Shown in pieces: positions 51,246 to 62,141 of a stretch of 64,000 bases of DNA. Each line of letters opens with the position of its first letter. Positions within the stretch are counted from its first letter, which is position 1. This DNA is from Actinobacteria bacterium IMCC26103 (GTDB lineage: Bacteria > Actinomycetota > Actinomycetes > Nanopelagicales > Nanopelagicaceae). Under the pieces are notes generated by a model, which made no database searches, had not been told where the DNA came from, and saw nothing but the letters and a program-made list of their open reading frames with translations. The position numbers were made by a program, and so were the translations under genes. Where the stretch lies: assembly GCA_002284875.1 (NCBI GenBank), contig CP015604.1:310001-374000 (forward strand), in the 5' to 3' direction.

Positions 51246-51944
51246 ATGACCCCTGATCGCGAAACTCGAAAAAGCGCTCGGTCTATCTATCGGATACTGA
51301 GCAAGCGATATCCGAATGTTCGCTGTGAATTAGATTTCTCCAATCCACTCGAACTGACTATCGCAACGGTCCTTTCTGCGCAGTGCACCGATAAAAGGGT
51401 TAATCAAGTCACGCCAGCGTTATTTAAAAAGTATAAAAATGTTCGCGCGTATGCCAAGGCGCCGCTGGTCGATATCGAAGAATTAATTTATACAGCTGGA
51501 TTTTTCCGCGCCAAAGCGCGTCATATAAAAGGGCTAGCAGTTAAAATTATTGAAGATTTCGAAGGAGAAGTACCGCAGACGCTAGAAGAGCTAATTACCT
51601 TGCCGGGCGTTGGTCGCAAAACTGCCAATGTAGTTCTGGGCCATGCCTTCGATATTCCGGGAATTACCGTGGATACACATTTTGGCCGCTTAGCTCGCAG
51701 ATTTGAGTGGAGTAATTCGCAAGATCCCGTAAAAGTTGAATTTGAAGTGGGAGAGTTAATACCTCAAAAGGAATGGACCAACTTGTCGCAGCGAATGATT
51801 TGGCACGGCAGACGAATCTGCCATTCGCGTAAACCTGCGTGTGGTGCTTGTCCTGTTGCAAAAATTTGTCCGTCAGTTGGAATTGGTGAAATGGATAAAG
51901 CCAAAGCCTTGCTACTGGTTAAAAGTGATGCAGACTTCCGATGA
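51246..51944 (+). CDS. nth: Endonuclease III
   Basis: 232 aa. Helix-hairpin-helix TLPGVGRKTANVVLGHAF with the catalytic Lys, GITVDTHFGRLARR with the catalytic Asp, and a [4Fe-4S] site C-x6-C-x2-C-x5-C at the end (CHSRKPACGACPVAKIC). It excises oxidised pyrimidines and cleaves abasic sites. It overlaps the next gene by 4 nt (ATGA), the nth-TlpA-CvpA order seen in Actinobacteria. Confidence 0.96.
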   Translation: MTPDRETRKSARSIYRILSKRYPNVRCELDFSNPLELTIATVLSAQCTDKRVNQVTPALFKKYKNVRAYAKAPLVDIEELIYTAGFFRAKARHIKGLAVKIIEDFEGEVPQTLEELITLPGVGRKTANVVLGHAFDIPGITVDTHFGRLARRFEWSNSQDPVKVEFEVGELIPQKEWTNLSQRMIWHGRRICHSRKPACGACPVAKICPSVGIGEMDKAKALLLVKSDADFR

Positions 51945-52471
51945 AGCGTGCCCTGCTTGTAGTTACTGCGCTTTTGTTAACCGGTTGTGCAAATACTGAG
52001 CCCGCCGCCCAAAAAGGTGAAGTTATTTCCTGTAGTTCTGTTACAAGAGATAAAACTGTTATAGATGGAATCTCGGTTGAATGTGTCGATGGCACAACGG
52101 GGGCAGTAATTCAATCGCTGCGCGGCCCAATGGTTTTAAATGTCTGGGGCTCATGGTGCACCAGTTGTTTAGCTGAAATGCCAGAATTTGTTAGTTTTTA
52201 CAGCAAAGCCAAAGGCAAAGTGCAATTAGTTGGCGTTGCCGTTGAAGAGGCAGCACCAGCAAATTCCCAAAGGTTTATCGAGAAACATGGCATGACTTGG
52301 CCCAATTTTTATGATCGTGATAATAAAACCCGTGGATATTTCGGAATGGGCGTGCCGGTTACTTGGTTTATTGATGCTGCGGGCCAAGTTAAATATAAGA
52401 AGATTGGCATAGTTAAATCTGAAGCAGAGCTAATTGCCTTGACTGACAAATATCTAGGAGTAAAAATCTGA
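51941..52471 (+). CDS. TlpA-family thioredoxin-like lipoprotein
   Basis: 176 aa. A signal with lipobox (LLLTGCANTEP, lipidated Cys near residue 17) anchors it outside the membrane. The redox site WGSWCTSCLAEMPEF is a thioredoxin-fold C-x-x-C, with the later GVPVTWFIDAAG cis-Pro segment. It probably reduces extracytoplasmic disulfides, for example in cytochrome assembly. The stop overlaps the next start by 1 nt (A of ATG). Confidence 0.9.
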   Translation: MKRALLVVTALLLTGCANTEPAAQKGEVISCSSVTRDKTVIDGISVECVDGTTGAVIQSLRGPMVLNVWGSWCTSCLAEMPEFVSFYSKAKGKVQLVGVAVEEAAPANSQRFIEKHGMTWPNFYDRDNKTRGYFGMGVPVTWFIDAAGQVKYKKIGIVKSEAELIALTDKYLGVKI

Positions 52472-52965
52472 TGTTGGTGGATGCGGTAATCGCGATCGCA
52501 ATTTTGGTTTCGGCTGTAATTGGCTATAAGAACGGCTTCTTACGAACCATCTTTAAATTTATTGGCTACATCGCTGGAGGCGTTCTCGGAATCTACTTTT
52601 CACTTAAGTTTTCGCATGATTGGTCGCTAGATATAAAACGGATTGGTTTTGTAATTATTTCGATCATTTTAGGTGGAATAATTGGATCGTTCACCGGTGG
52701 CTTACTTGCCAAAGGGTTAAAAGCGACCGTGGTTCGTGGACCGCTGGCGCTATTGGATTCACTTGCTGGTGCCGCCCTTGATGTCATCCGCACTGTCATT
52801 GTGCTTTATTTGATCGCAGCCGTTCTGCTCTGGTCTCCTTGGGAATCAGTGCAAAGCCAAGTTGCCAAGAGCCAAATATTGTTAAACGTTCAGCCTTACA
52901 TCCCTCATTTAATTACCCAAGCCAACGACTGGGTAAAGGCAGAGTTCCTTAATCTTCATCTTTAG
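52471..52965 (+). CDS. CvpA-family membrane protein
   Basis: 164 aa with about four membrane segments; VDAVIAIAILVSAVIGYKNGFLRTIFKFIGYIAG at the N-terminus is the CvpA pattern. In many Actinobacteria this position is held by MarP, a CvpA-like membrane domain fused to a trypsin-like protease; here only the membrane part is present. Function unknown. Its last 17 nt overlap the convergent acs gene. Confidence 0.78.
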   Translation: MLVDAVIAIAILVSAVIGYKNGFLRTIFKFIGYIAGGVLGIYFSLKFSHDWSLDIKRIGFVIISIILGGIIGSFTGGLLAKGLKATVVRGPLALLDSLAGAALDVIRTVIVLYLIAAVLLWSPWESVQSQVAKSQILLNVQPYIPHLITQANDWVKAEFLNLHL

Positions 52966-54919
52966 CGCTATTTAAACCTTCTGAAATTAACTTCATAACA
53001 TTTGGATCGGCTAACGTTGTGGCATCGCCGACGGCGCGATTTTCGGCAACATCCTTTAATAAACGTCGCATAATCTTGCCGCTTCGAGTCTTCGGAAGTT
53101 CGGCCACGACCATAATCTGACGTGGGCGTGCGATCGCACCAATTTCCTTAGTCACATGAGCACGTAGTTCTTTTACTAATTCTTCACCACCTGCACTGGG
53201 AACGCCGCCGCGCAAGATAACGAAGGCGACAATTCCTTGCCCGGTCATCTCATCTGCAGCTCCCACAACAGCTGCTTCGGCAACTGCTGCATGTGAAACC
53301 AACGCTGATTCGACTTCAGTTGTAGAAATACGGTGGCCAGATACGTTCATTACATCATCAACGCGACCCATCAACCAGATTGCGCCATCGTTATCTAACT
53401 TTGCACCATCGCCAGCAAAGTAAATTCCCTTAAAGCGTGACCAGTATGTTTCTTTATAACGTTCATCTTCGCCCCAAACCCCGCGCAACATCGATGGCCA
53501 TGGTTGATCCAAGATTAAGAAACCACCATGTCCGTTTGGAACTGCTGCACCTTTATCGTCAACAACTTTTGCGCTGATACCAGGGATAGTTCTCATCGCA
53601 GATCCTGGTTTGGTTGCAGTGACACCAGGCAAAGGTGAAATCATGATGGCACCAGTTTCAGTTTGCCACCAAGTATCAACTATCGGGCAATTATTATTTC
53701 CAATTACTTCGCGGTACCACATCCAGGCTTCTGGGTTAATTGGTTCACCAACCGATCCGAGTAAACGCAGTGAAGATAGATTATGCGCATTAGGAAATTC
53801 ATCGCCCCATTTCATCCAGGTGCGAATCAAAGTTGGTGCCGTGTACAAAATTGTTACGCCATATTTAGCGATAATTTCAAAGATACGTCCCTTGTTTGGC
53901 GTATCAGGCGTTCCCTCATACATAACTTGGGTTGCGCCATTAATTAGTGGGCCATAAACGACATAAGAGTGGCCGGTAATCCAACCTACATCTGCGGTGC
54001 ACCAATAAATATCTGATTCGGGTTTGATATCAAAGACCACCCGATGGGTATAGGCGGCTTGCGTTAAATATCCGCCAGTGGTGTGGAAAATGCCCTTGGG
54101 CTTGGCAGTCGTTCCGGATGTGTAGAGAATAAAGAGCGGGTGCTCACTTTCGAAGAATTCTGGCGTGTGTGACTTACTTTGGCGGCCCACAATTTCATGC
54201 CACCAAATATCACGATCTGAGTTCCATGCAGTCTCTTGGCCCGTGCGCTTTACAACTAATACCTTGGCCACATTGTGTGAACCTTTTAGCGCTTCATCGA
54301 CAGCTGGTTTAAGCGCAAAAGCAGATCCTTTACGGAAACCACCATCTGCAGTAATTACCAACTTTGCATCGGCATCTTGGATACGAGATAAGAGCGCATC
54401 CGCCGAAAATCCGCCGAAGACAACCGAGTGCACGGCACCGATACGTGCGCATGCAAGCATCGCAACCGCCGCTTCTGGAATCATCGGCATATAAATTGCA
54501 ATACGATCGCCCGCGACAATTCCGAGTTCAGTTAAAGCATGGGCTGCTTGCGAAACATCTTCCAACATCTGCGAATAAGTAATTGTGCGAGTATCGCCAG
54601 GTTCACCTTCGAAGTGAAAAGCGATTCGTTCGCCACGCCCTGCTGCTACATGGCGATCTAGAGCATTGACAGATGCGTTGATCTTTCCGCCGATAAACCA
54701 TTTTGCATATGGCGGATTCCATTCCAGAACTTGGTTCCAAGGTTTATCCCAAGTTAGCTCGCGCGCTTGTACTTCCCAGAAAGCTAGACGATCTTTATCA
54801 GCGTGTGCGTACAAATCAGGTTTGGCATTGGCTTGCGCGGCAAAGGAAGGGCTCGGTGGAAAGAGGCGGCTCTCCTGAGAGAGGTTTTCAATCGAATCGC
54901 CAACTTTTTCTGAACTCAT
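52949..54919 (-). CDS. acs: Acetyl-CoA synthetase (AMP-forming)
   Basis: 656 aa, canonical length. The phosphate loop LFILYTSGTTAKPKG, the adenine-site TWWQTETGAIM, and YFAGDGAKLDNDGAIWLMGR with the hinge are in order; the C-terminal KTRSGKIMRRLLKDVA contains the acetylatable Lys. It activates acetate to acetyl-CoA. The start ATG 54919 has a strong family match at VQARELTWDKPWNQVLEWNPPYAKWF. Confidence 0.96.
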   Translation of the reverse strand: MSSEKVGDSIENLSQESRLFPPSPSFAAQANAKPDLYAHADKDRLAFWEVQARELTWDKPWNQVLEWNPPYAKWFIGGKINASVNALDRHVAAGRGERIAFHFEGEPGDTRTITYSQMLEDVSQAAHALTELGIVAGDRIAIYMPMIPEAAVAMLACARIGAVHSVVFGGFSADALLSRIQDADAKLVITADGGFRKGSAFALKPAVDEALKGSHNVAKVLVVKRTGQETAWNSDRDIWWHEIVGRQSKSHTPEFFESEHPLFILYTSGTTAKPKGIFHTTGGYLTQAAYTHRVVFDIKPESDIYWCTADVGWITGHSYVVYGPLINGATQVMYEGTPDTPNKGRIFEIIAKYGVTILYTAPTLIRTWMKWGDEFPNAHNLSSLRLLGSVGEPINPEAWMWYREVIGNNNCPIVDTWWQTETGAIMISPLPGVTATKPGSAMRTIPGISAKVVDDKGAAVPNGHGGFLILDQPWPSMLRGVWGEDERYKETYWSRFKGIYFAGDGAKLDNDGAIWLMGRVDDVMNVSGHRISTTEVESALVSHAAVAEAAVVGAADEMTGQGIVAFVILRGGVPSAGGEELVKELRAHVTKEIGAIARPRQIMVVAELPKTRSGKIMRRLLKDVAENRAVGDATTLADPNVMKLISEGLNSAKDED

Positions 54920-55049
54920 AACTCAGCAGATTACCCGTGATTATCAACAGGGGGAAGGTTTTTCGACTGTGATCGCCAAGATAAGAGAGATGATCCATGC
55001 CGTTGCAACACAACCCAGAGATAAACCAGAGATAAAAAGAAAGGAAAAA

Positions 55050-55148
55050 ATGCTCACCTCGTTTCTCGCACTCTTTCTCAAATTGATCACTAGCCCCGCT
55101 TTGCTGGCCGGCCTGATCGCCTTCCTGCAGAAGTCACTTCATCCCTAA
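55050..55148 (+). CDS. 32-aa hydrophobic small protein
   Basis: The frame encodes MLTSFLALFLKLITSPALL (first part) ending in AFLQKSLHP. It is almost entirely a single membrane helix with one or two Lys. A strong purine-rich ribosome site (AAAGAAAGGAAAAA) precedes the ATG, and a terminator follows 17 nt after the stop, so this is a self-contained transcription unit. Size and composition recall type I toxins and other tiny membrane peptides (Fst/Ldr-like), but no family match is claimed. No antisense RNA could be identified by eye. Confidence 0.6.
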   Translation: MLTSFLALFLKLITSPALLAGLIAFLQKSLHP

Positions 55149-55164
55149 GTCGGGCTGGATCGGA

Positions 55165-55210
55165 TGAAAAATCGCCATTTCCTACGCGTGAAGGGAATGG
55201 CGATTTTTCA
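55165..55210. terminator. Strong bidirectional hairpin terminator
   Basis: TGAAAAATCGCCATT (55165-55179) and AATGGCGATTTTTCA (55196-55210) form a perfect 15-bp stem with T/A runs at both sides, suited to stopping transcription of the small peptide gene (plus). Confidence 0.85.
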
Positions 55211-55305
55211 TACGCCTGCGAAGGTGGTTGGATAGGGCGTAAGCCTGAATTCGGCCCAATGAAGCGCTCGGTCAGGGATTACACCCGAGATATTTTGGAG
55301 TCATC

Positions 55306-56340
55306 ATGGCCATTGCAACCCCAGAAATTTATGCCGAAATGTTGGATCGCGCTAAAGCTGGCGCATTCGCATATCCGGCAATTAACGTTTCATCATCATC
55401 GACCCTGATCGCAGCCCTTCGTGGTTTCGCCGAAGCTGAATCAGATGGAATCATCCAATTCTCTTGGGGCGGTGCTGAATACGCATCCGGCTCAACTGTT
55501 AAGAACATGGTTGATGGCGCAGTGGCGCTCGCCGAGTTCGCACATGTTGTTGCTAAGAATTACAACGTAAATATTGCAATCCACACAGATCACTGCCCAG
55601 CGGAAAAGCTAGATGGCTACATGCGCCCACTTCTTGAAATTGGCGCACATCGCATCAAGAACGGCCAAGCACCATTGTTTAACTCACATATGTGGGATGG
55701 CTCAGCCGTTGATATGACTGAGAATATGAAGATTGCAGATGAACTTCTAACCAAGTCAGTTGCAGCTCGCACAATTCTTGAAATTGAAATCGGCGTTGTC
55801 GGTGGCGAAGAAGATGGCGTTGAGGCAAAACACGATGCCAAGCTTTACTCAACTCCCGAAGATGCTTTGATGACAATTGAAACACTTGGCCTCGGAGAAC
55901 GCGGTCGCTATATGGTTGCTGCAACTTTCGGTAACGTGCATGGTGTTTACAAGCCAGGCAATGTTGTCTTGCAACCAAAGATTTTGCAGACTCTGCAAGA
56001 TGCAGTTGTTGCCAAGAAGGGCCTTGCCGCAGGCAGCAAGCCAATGGACTTGGTTTTCCATGGCGGTTCAGGCTCACTTCTTTCAGAAATTCGCGATTCA
56101 CTTGATTACGGCGTAATTAAGATGAATATCGATACCGATACACAGTATGCATTTACTCGTCCAGTTGTTGATCACATGTTCAAGAACTACGACGGTGTAT
56201 TAAAGATCGATGGCGAAGTCGGAAATAAGAAGGCTTACGATCCACGTGCGTGGGGTAAGGCTGCTGAAGCAGGTATGGCAGCACGTGTTGCCCATGCTTG
56301 CGCAGATCTTCGTTCTACCGGCACATCACTCAAGAAGTAA
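55306..56340 (+). CDS. fba: Fructose-bisphosphate aldolase, class II
   Basis: 344 aa, zinc-dependent. IAIHTDHCPAEK carries the catalytic Asp and a zinc His. The zinc Glu/His region MVAATFGNVHGVYKPGN and LVFHGGSGS (phosphate loop) follow. It splits fructose-1,6-bisphosphate. Start at ATG 55306, preceded by TTTTGGAGTCATC. The distance to purA is 36 nt; they may be expressed together. Confidence 0.96.
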   Translation: MAIATPEIYAEMLDRAKAGAFAYPAINVSSSSTLIAALRGFAEAESDGIIQFSWGGAEYASGSTVKNMVDGAVALAEFAHVVAKNYNVNIAIHTDHCPAEKLDGYMRPLLEIGAHRIKNGQAPLFNSHMWDGSAVDMTENMKIADELLTKSVAARTILEIEIGVVGGEEDGVEAKHDAKLYSTPEDALMTIETLGLGERGRYMVAATFGNVHGVYKPGNVVLQPKILQTLQDAVVAKKGLAAGSKPMDLVFHGGSGSLLSEIRDSLDYGVIKMNIDTDTQYAFTRPVVDHMFKNYDGVLKIDGEVGNKKAYDPRAWGKAAEAGMAARVAHACADLRSTGTSLKK

Positions 56341-57660
<1,320 letters not shown>

Positions 57661-57663
57661 ACC

Positions 57664-58908
57664 ATGAAAATCCTCCTAGTCGGAAGCGGTGGTCGTGAAC
57701 ACGCACTTGCACTAGGACTACAGGCAGATCCAGCTTGCACCGAGCTGCATTGCGCGCCAGGAAATCCGGGTACTGCGCAGGTTGCTATTAATCACGCAAT
57801 TTCCGTAACTGATAATGCAGCAATAGTTTCACTTGCTAAGAAGTTGCAAGTTGATTTAGTTGTGATCGGCCCAGAAGCTCCTTTAGTAAATGGCGTTGCT
57901 GACTTACTTCGCGCCGCCGGAATCGCTACATTCGGCCCGTCAAAAGCTGCGGCGCAACTGGAGGGCTCAAAGCACTTTGCCAAAGGCGTTATGCGCGATG
58001 CCGGTGTACCAACAGCGCGCAGTTATACCTGCGAAAACCAAGAAGAGATAGAGAAAGCACTCGATGCTTTCGGTGCGCCATATGTAGTTAAAGATGATGG
58101 ACTAGCTGCTGGTAAAGGCGTTGTCGTAACCAAAGATCGCGGGATCGCCTTGGAACATGCGCTGGCGTGCAAGCGTGTAGTTATTGAAGAATTTCTAAAT
58201 GGACCAGAGATTTCTCTTTTTGGAATTTCAGATGGGCGCAATATTTTGCCAATGCAACCAGCACAGGATTTTAAGCGCGCCTACGATTTAGATAAAGGTC
58301 CAAACACTGGCGGTATGGGCGCTTACTCACCATTGCCATGGGCACCTGATGAAATTATGGATGAGACTTATGAAAAAGTATTGGCGCCAGTTATCGCCGA
58401 AATGGCAGCGCGCGGAACTCCGTTTATTGGTCTTCTCTACGCTGGCCTTGCACTTACCGATCACGGGCTACGGGTAATTGAATTCAATGCGCGCTTTGGG
58501 GATCCTGAAACTCAAGTTTTAATTCCCCGCTTGAAGACGCCACTTGCAACACTTCTGTACAAAGCGGCAACCGATTCGCTAGATGATGTTGCCTTGGATT
58601 GGCGCGAAGAAAGTGCGGTTACGGTTGTTCTTGCCGCATCGGGTTATCCAGATTCGCCGCAGGTAAATGGCGCGATCTCCAAGATTCCCAATATCGCTGA
58701 TACCAAAATATTTCACGCGGGTACTACACAAAGTGGCGATGCGCTAATTTCATCTGGCGGTCGCGTGATGACAGTTACTGGAATCGGTTCAGATTTAACG
58801 CAAGCCCGCGACCGTGCATATCGCGCCATCTCACAGATTGAACTATCCGGATCTTTCTATCGCAGCGATATCGCGCTAAATGCGTCGGTCGCCGAGAAGG
58901 GCAATTAA
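57664..58908 (+). CDS. purD: Phosphoribosylamine-glycine ligase
   Basis: 414 aa. MKILLVGSGGREHALALGL, the ATP-grasp segment YVVKDDGLAAGKGVVVT, EEFLNGPEISLFGISDG and GAYSPLPW follow in order, then IEFNARFGDPETQV for magnesium binding. It makes GAR. Its ATG is 3 nt after the purA stop. Confidence 0.97.
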   Translation: MKILLVGSGGREHALALGLQADPACTELHCAPGNPGTAQVAINHAISVTDNAAIVSLAKKLQVDLVVIGPEAPLVNGVADLLRAAGIATFGPSKAAAQLEGSKHFAKGVMRDAGVPTARSYTCENQEEIEKALDAFGAPYVVKDDGLAAGKGVVVTKDRGIALEHALACKRVVIEEFLNGPEISLFGISDGRNILPMQPAQDFKRAYDLDKGPNTGGMGAYSPLPWAPDEIMDETYEKVLAPVIAEMAARGTPFIGLLYAGLALTDHGLRVIEFNARFGDPETQVLIPRLKTPLATLLYKAATDSLDDVALDWREESAVTVVLAASGYPDSPQVNGAISKIPNIADTKIFHAGTTQSGDALISSGGRVMTVTGIGSDLTQARDRAYRAISQIELSGSFYRSDIALNASVAEKGN

Positions 58909-60330
58909 ATGGGGGAGAATAAGCCAGTGAGCGTCCTTGCTGATCGTTATGCATCCAAGGCAATGCGCGCCATCTTCGCACCAGAAGAGAAAATCATCGC
59001 CGAACGCCGTTTATGGCTGGCAGTAGCCCGCGCTCAAAACAAGCTGGGCCATGCAATTGCTGATTCAGTAATTGCAGATTATGAAAAAGTTTTAAATAAG
59101 GTAGACCTGGCATCCATCGATGAGCGCGAAAAAATTACCCGCCACGATGTGAAAGCCCGAATCGAAGAGTTCAACGCACTAGCCGGACATGAAGCAATTC
59201 ACGCCGGAATGACGAGCCGTGACCTAACCGAGAATATTGAAGCCCTACAAATCAAAAACGGTTTAGAGATCGTCCACGGCAAAGTTGTTGCAGTATTGAC
59301 GCAACTTGGCGAAAAAGCTGCACAATATTCTGACCAAGCAATTGCTGGACGTTCCCACAACGTTCCGGCACAGATAACAACTTTAGGTAAGCGCTTTGCA
59401 TCAGCTGCCGAAGAGTTACTTTTTGCCTACGAGCGCTTAGTTTCGCTACAAGATCGTTATCCAATGCGCGGCATCAAAGGCCCAGTAGGCACCGCACAAG
59501 ATTCAATCGATTTACTTGGATCATCTAAATCACACCAAGCTTTAGAAGCAGAGATTGCCAATGATCTTGGCTTTAATCGCGTATTAGATTCAACGGGTCA
59601 GATTTATCCGCGTTCATTTGATTACGATGTTGTAACCACCTTGGTGCAATTAGCAGCTAGCCCAGCATCGCTTGCAACTTCAATTCGCTTGATGGCGGGC
59701 GCCGAACTCGTGACTGAAGGATTTAAAGCCGGCCAAGTTGGATCTTCGGCCATGCCACATAAGATGAATACGCGTTCATGCGAGCGAATCAATGGTTTAA
59801 GCGTTATTTTGCGCGGTTATGCATCTATGGTCTCTGAACTTGCTGGTGATCAATGGAATGAAGGCGACGTTTCCTGCAGCGTTGTACGCCGCGTCGCCCT
59901 GCCAGATGCTTTCTATGCCATAGATGGTTTGCTCGAAACAACTTTGACGGTATTAAACGAATTCGGTGCATTTCCTGCGGTGATTCAAGCTGAATTAGAT
60001 CGCTATCTACCATTTCTTGCCACAACCAAGATTTTGATGGCATCTGTTAAAGCCGGTGTTGGCCGCGAAGTTGCCCACGAAGTAATAAAAGAACATGCAG
60101 TAAAAGCAGCGTTATTAATGCGTGAGGGCAAAGCCAACACTTTGCTTGATTCACTTGCTGCCGATACGCGCCTACCGCTTGATCGCGCAGCACTAGATGC
60201 GTTAATTAGCCAGCCAATTGAATTTACTGGCGATGCTCGCCAACAAATAGCTCGAGTTGTTAGTCGCATCGACGCGATTACATCCGCGCACCCTGCCGCA
60301 GCGCAGTACAAACCACATTCCATCAGGTGA
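58909..60330 (+). CDS. purB: Adenylosuccinate lyase
   Basis: 473 aa fumarase/aspartase superfamily member. DVKARIEEFNALAGHEAIHAGMTSRDLTENIEA and the signature GSSAMPHKMNTRSCERI (near residue 285) are clear. It acts twice in purine synthesis. The start may be ATG 58909, just after the purD stop, or GTG 58927 (VSVLADRYAS), which sits downstream of a GGGGGAG ribosome site and matches family N-termini. It overlaps purC by 4 nt. Confidence 0.95.
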   Translation: MGENKPVSVLADRYASKAMRAIFAPEEKIIAERRLWLAVARAQNKLGHAIADSVIADYEKVLNKVDLASIDEREKITRHDVKARIEEFNALAGHEAIHAGMTSRDLTENIEALQIKNGLEIVHGKVVAVLTQLGEKAAQYSDQAIAGRSHNVPAQITTLGKRFASAAEELLFAYERLVSLQDRYPMRGIKGPVGTAQDSIDLLGSSKSHQALEAEIANDLGFNRVLDSTGQIYPRSFDYDVVTTLVQLAASPASLATSIRLMAGAELVTEGFKAGQVGSSAMPHKMNTRSCERINGLSVILRGYASMVSELAGDQWNEGDVSCSVVRRVALPDAFYAIDGLLETTLTVLNEFGAFPAVIQAELDRYLPFLATTKILMASVKAGVGREVAHEVIKEHAVKAALLMREGKANTLLDSLAADTRLPLDRAALDALISQPIEFTGDARQQIARVVSRIDAITSAHPAAAQYKPHSIR

Positions 60331-61208
60331 GCGGCTTCGGTTTGGCTGGCCCACCGCCAGCACCAGCTATAAAAGGTTGGCAGCATCTTCGAACCGGAAA
60401 AGTTCGTGATCTTTACACCAATTCTAAAAATGAAATTTTATTAGTCGCCTCAGATCGCATTTCTGCCTTTGATTGGGTACTTCCAACTGAGATTCCAAAT
60501 AAAGGCGCGATCCTGACGCAGCTATCGCTATTTTGGTTTGAACTTTTAGAAGATATCGTTGCGAACCACATAATTAGGGATGATGTACCAAGTCAAGTGT
60601 CAGAACGGGCGGTGATTGTTAAACCACTAGATATGTTTGCGATCGAATGTGTAGCTCGTGGATATCTAACCGGCAGCGGGCTTTTAGAATATAAAACTAG
60701 CCAAGCAGTCTGCGGCAACTCGCTGCCAGCAGGTTTAGTTGACGGTTCACAGCTACCCGAAACGCTCTTCACACCAGCGACCAAAGTTGAAATTGGCGAT
60801 CACGATATAAATATTGATTTTGCAGATGCAGCCAAAATTGTTGGTGCTGCCGATGCCGAAGAACTTCGTGATCTAACTATCAAGCTCTATGACACCGCAT
60901 CCGAATTCGCGACTAGTCGCGGCATCATTCTGGCTGATACTAAATTTGAATTTGGACGCGATAGCAAGGGCGTTATTACCTTGGGGGATGAGGCGCTAAC
61001 GCCTGATTCTTCACGTTTTTGGGAAGCTGCCTCGTGGAAGCCAGGTAGCGTGCCAGCCTCATTTGATAAACAATTTGTAAGGGATTTCCTTACTTCAAGT
61101 GGCTGGGATAAGAAGAGCCCACCACCAGAATTGCCTGCAGAGATAATCGAAAAGACTGCAGCGCGATATGAAGAAGCATATTTTCGTATCACCGGTATGA
61201 AGTTTTAA
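60327..61208 (+). CDS. purC: SAICAR synthetase
   Basis: 293 aa, the long actinobacterial form. GKVRDLYTNSKNEILLVASDRISAFDWVLPTEIPNKG at the start, FAIECVARGYLTGSGLLEYK in the middle and IILADTKFEFGRDSKG near residue 195 mark the ATP and CAIR sites. The start is GTG 60327, overlapping the purB stop (GTGA). Confidence 0.96.
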   Translation: MSGFGLAGPPPAPAIKGWQHLRTGKVRDLYTNSKNEILLVASDRISAFDWVLPTEIPNKGAILTQLSLFWFELLEDIVANHIIRDDVPSQVSERAVIVKPLDMFAIECVARGYLTGSGLLEYKTSQAVCGNSLPAGLVDGSQLPETLFTPATKVEIGDHDINIDFADAAKIVGAADAEELRDLTIKLYDTASEFATSRGIILADTKFEFGRDSKGVITLGDEALTPDSSRFWEAASWKPGSVPASFDKQFVRDFLTSSGWDKKSPPPELPAEIIEKTAARYEEAYFRITGMKF

Positions 61209-61226
61209 GAGACTAGGGAGCAGCAA

Positions 61227-61472
61227 ATGGCAAAGATCGTGGTTGATGTGATGTTAAAGCCTGAAATTCTCGATCCACAAGGCGTTGCTGTCTCATCTGC
61301 ACTGCCGCGACTCGGTTTTAACTTTGCCAAGAGCGTGCGCCAAGGCAAACGCTTTGAGATTGAAGTAGAAGGCGATGCAACACCGGCACAACTGGCTGAA
61401 GTTGAAAAAGCTGCCGAAAAACTCTTGGCCAATCCCGTAATCGAAACTTTTACAGTAAGAGTTGAGAAGTAA
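61227..61472 (+). CDS. purS: Phosphoribosylformylglycinamidine synthase subunit PurS
   Basis: 81 aa, usual small size. KIVVDVMLKPEILDPQGVAVSSALPRLGF and the later FEIEVEGDATPAQLAEVEKAAEKLLANPVIE are PurS hallmarks. It forms the three-part FGAM synthase with PurQ and PurL. It precedes purQ with no gap. Confidence 0.96.
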   Translation: MAKIVVDVMLKPEILDPQGVAVSSALPRLGFNFAKSVRQGKRFEIEVEGDATPAQLAEVEKAAEKLLANPVIETFTVRVEK

Positions 61473-62141
61473 ATGAAAGTTGGCGTAGTAACTTTTCCAG
61501 GCACGTTAGATGATCGTGATGCTGCGCGCGCTGCTACCCATGCCGGAACAACTGCAGTCTCTCTCTGGCACAACGATGCCGATCTAAAAGGCGTCGATGC
61601 AGTTATCTTGCCCGGTGGATTCTCTTATGGTGATTATCTGCGCTGTGGCGCGATTTCCCGCTTTGCACCTGTTATGGAAAAAGTTATTGATGCAGCAAAT
61701 GGCGGAATGCCGCTGCTTGGGATCTGTAACGGTTTCCAAGTTCTATGTGAAGCTCATTTACTGCCCGGAGCGCTAACTCGCAATCACGAACTACATTTTC
61801 TCTGTCGCGATCAACAGCTTGAGATAACAAATAACCAAACAGCCTGGACTAGCGCTTTTACAGTTGGTCAGAAGATCGTTATCCCACTTAAAAACGGCGA
61901 AGGCTCTTTCCAATGTGATGATGCGACTTTGGCGATGCTGGAAGGTGAAGGCCGCGTAATCGCGCGCTACGTTGGCGATAACCCCAATGGTTCACGCAAT
62001 AAAATCGCTGGAATCACCAATGAACGTGGCAATGTAGTCGGTTTGATGCCCCACCCAGAACACGCGATCGATACTTTGACTGGCCCAACTGCCGATGGTT
62101 TAGCTTTCTTTACATCGGTGCTGACTGCGATGGTGAAGTAA
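61473..62141 (+). CDS. purQ: Phosphoribosylformylglycinamidine synthase subunit PurQ
   Basis: 222 aa glutamine amidotransferase. The nucleophile elbow [13 protein letters not shown] (Cys near residue 85) and the closing [10 protein letters not shown] (His and Glu) are present, with [16 protein letters not shown] upstream. It supplies ammonia to PurL. Its stop overlaps the purL start (TAATG). Confidence 0.97.
   Translation: MKVGVVTFPGTLDDRDAARAATHAGTTAVSLWHNDADLKGVDAVILPGGFSYGDYLRCGAISRFAPVMEKVIDAANGGMPLLGICNGFQVLCEAHLLPGALTRNHELHFLCRDQQLEITNNQTAWTSAFTVGQKIVIPLKNGEGSFQCDDATLAMLEGEGRVIARYVGDNPNGSRNKIAGITNERGNVVGLMPHPEHAIDTLTGPTADGLAFFTSVLTAMVK

Larger units (their letters stand above)
54920..55305. 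other. Intergenic region acs/fba with small peptide gene and terminator
   Basis: 386 bp. From left to right: the acs promoter side; a possible 12-codon leader ORF at 54997-55035, containing a tandem 11-bp repeat CCAGAGATAAA (55015-55036); the 32-codon hydrophobic peptide gene (55050-55148); a 15-bp terminator stem (55165-55210); and the fba promoter and leader ending in a GGAGTCATC ribosome site. Confidence 0.6.
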
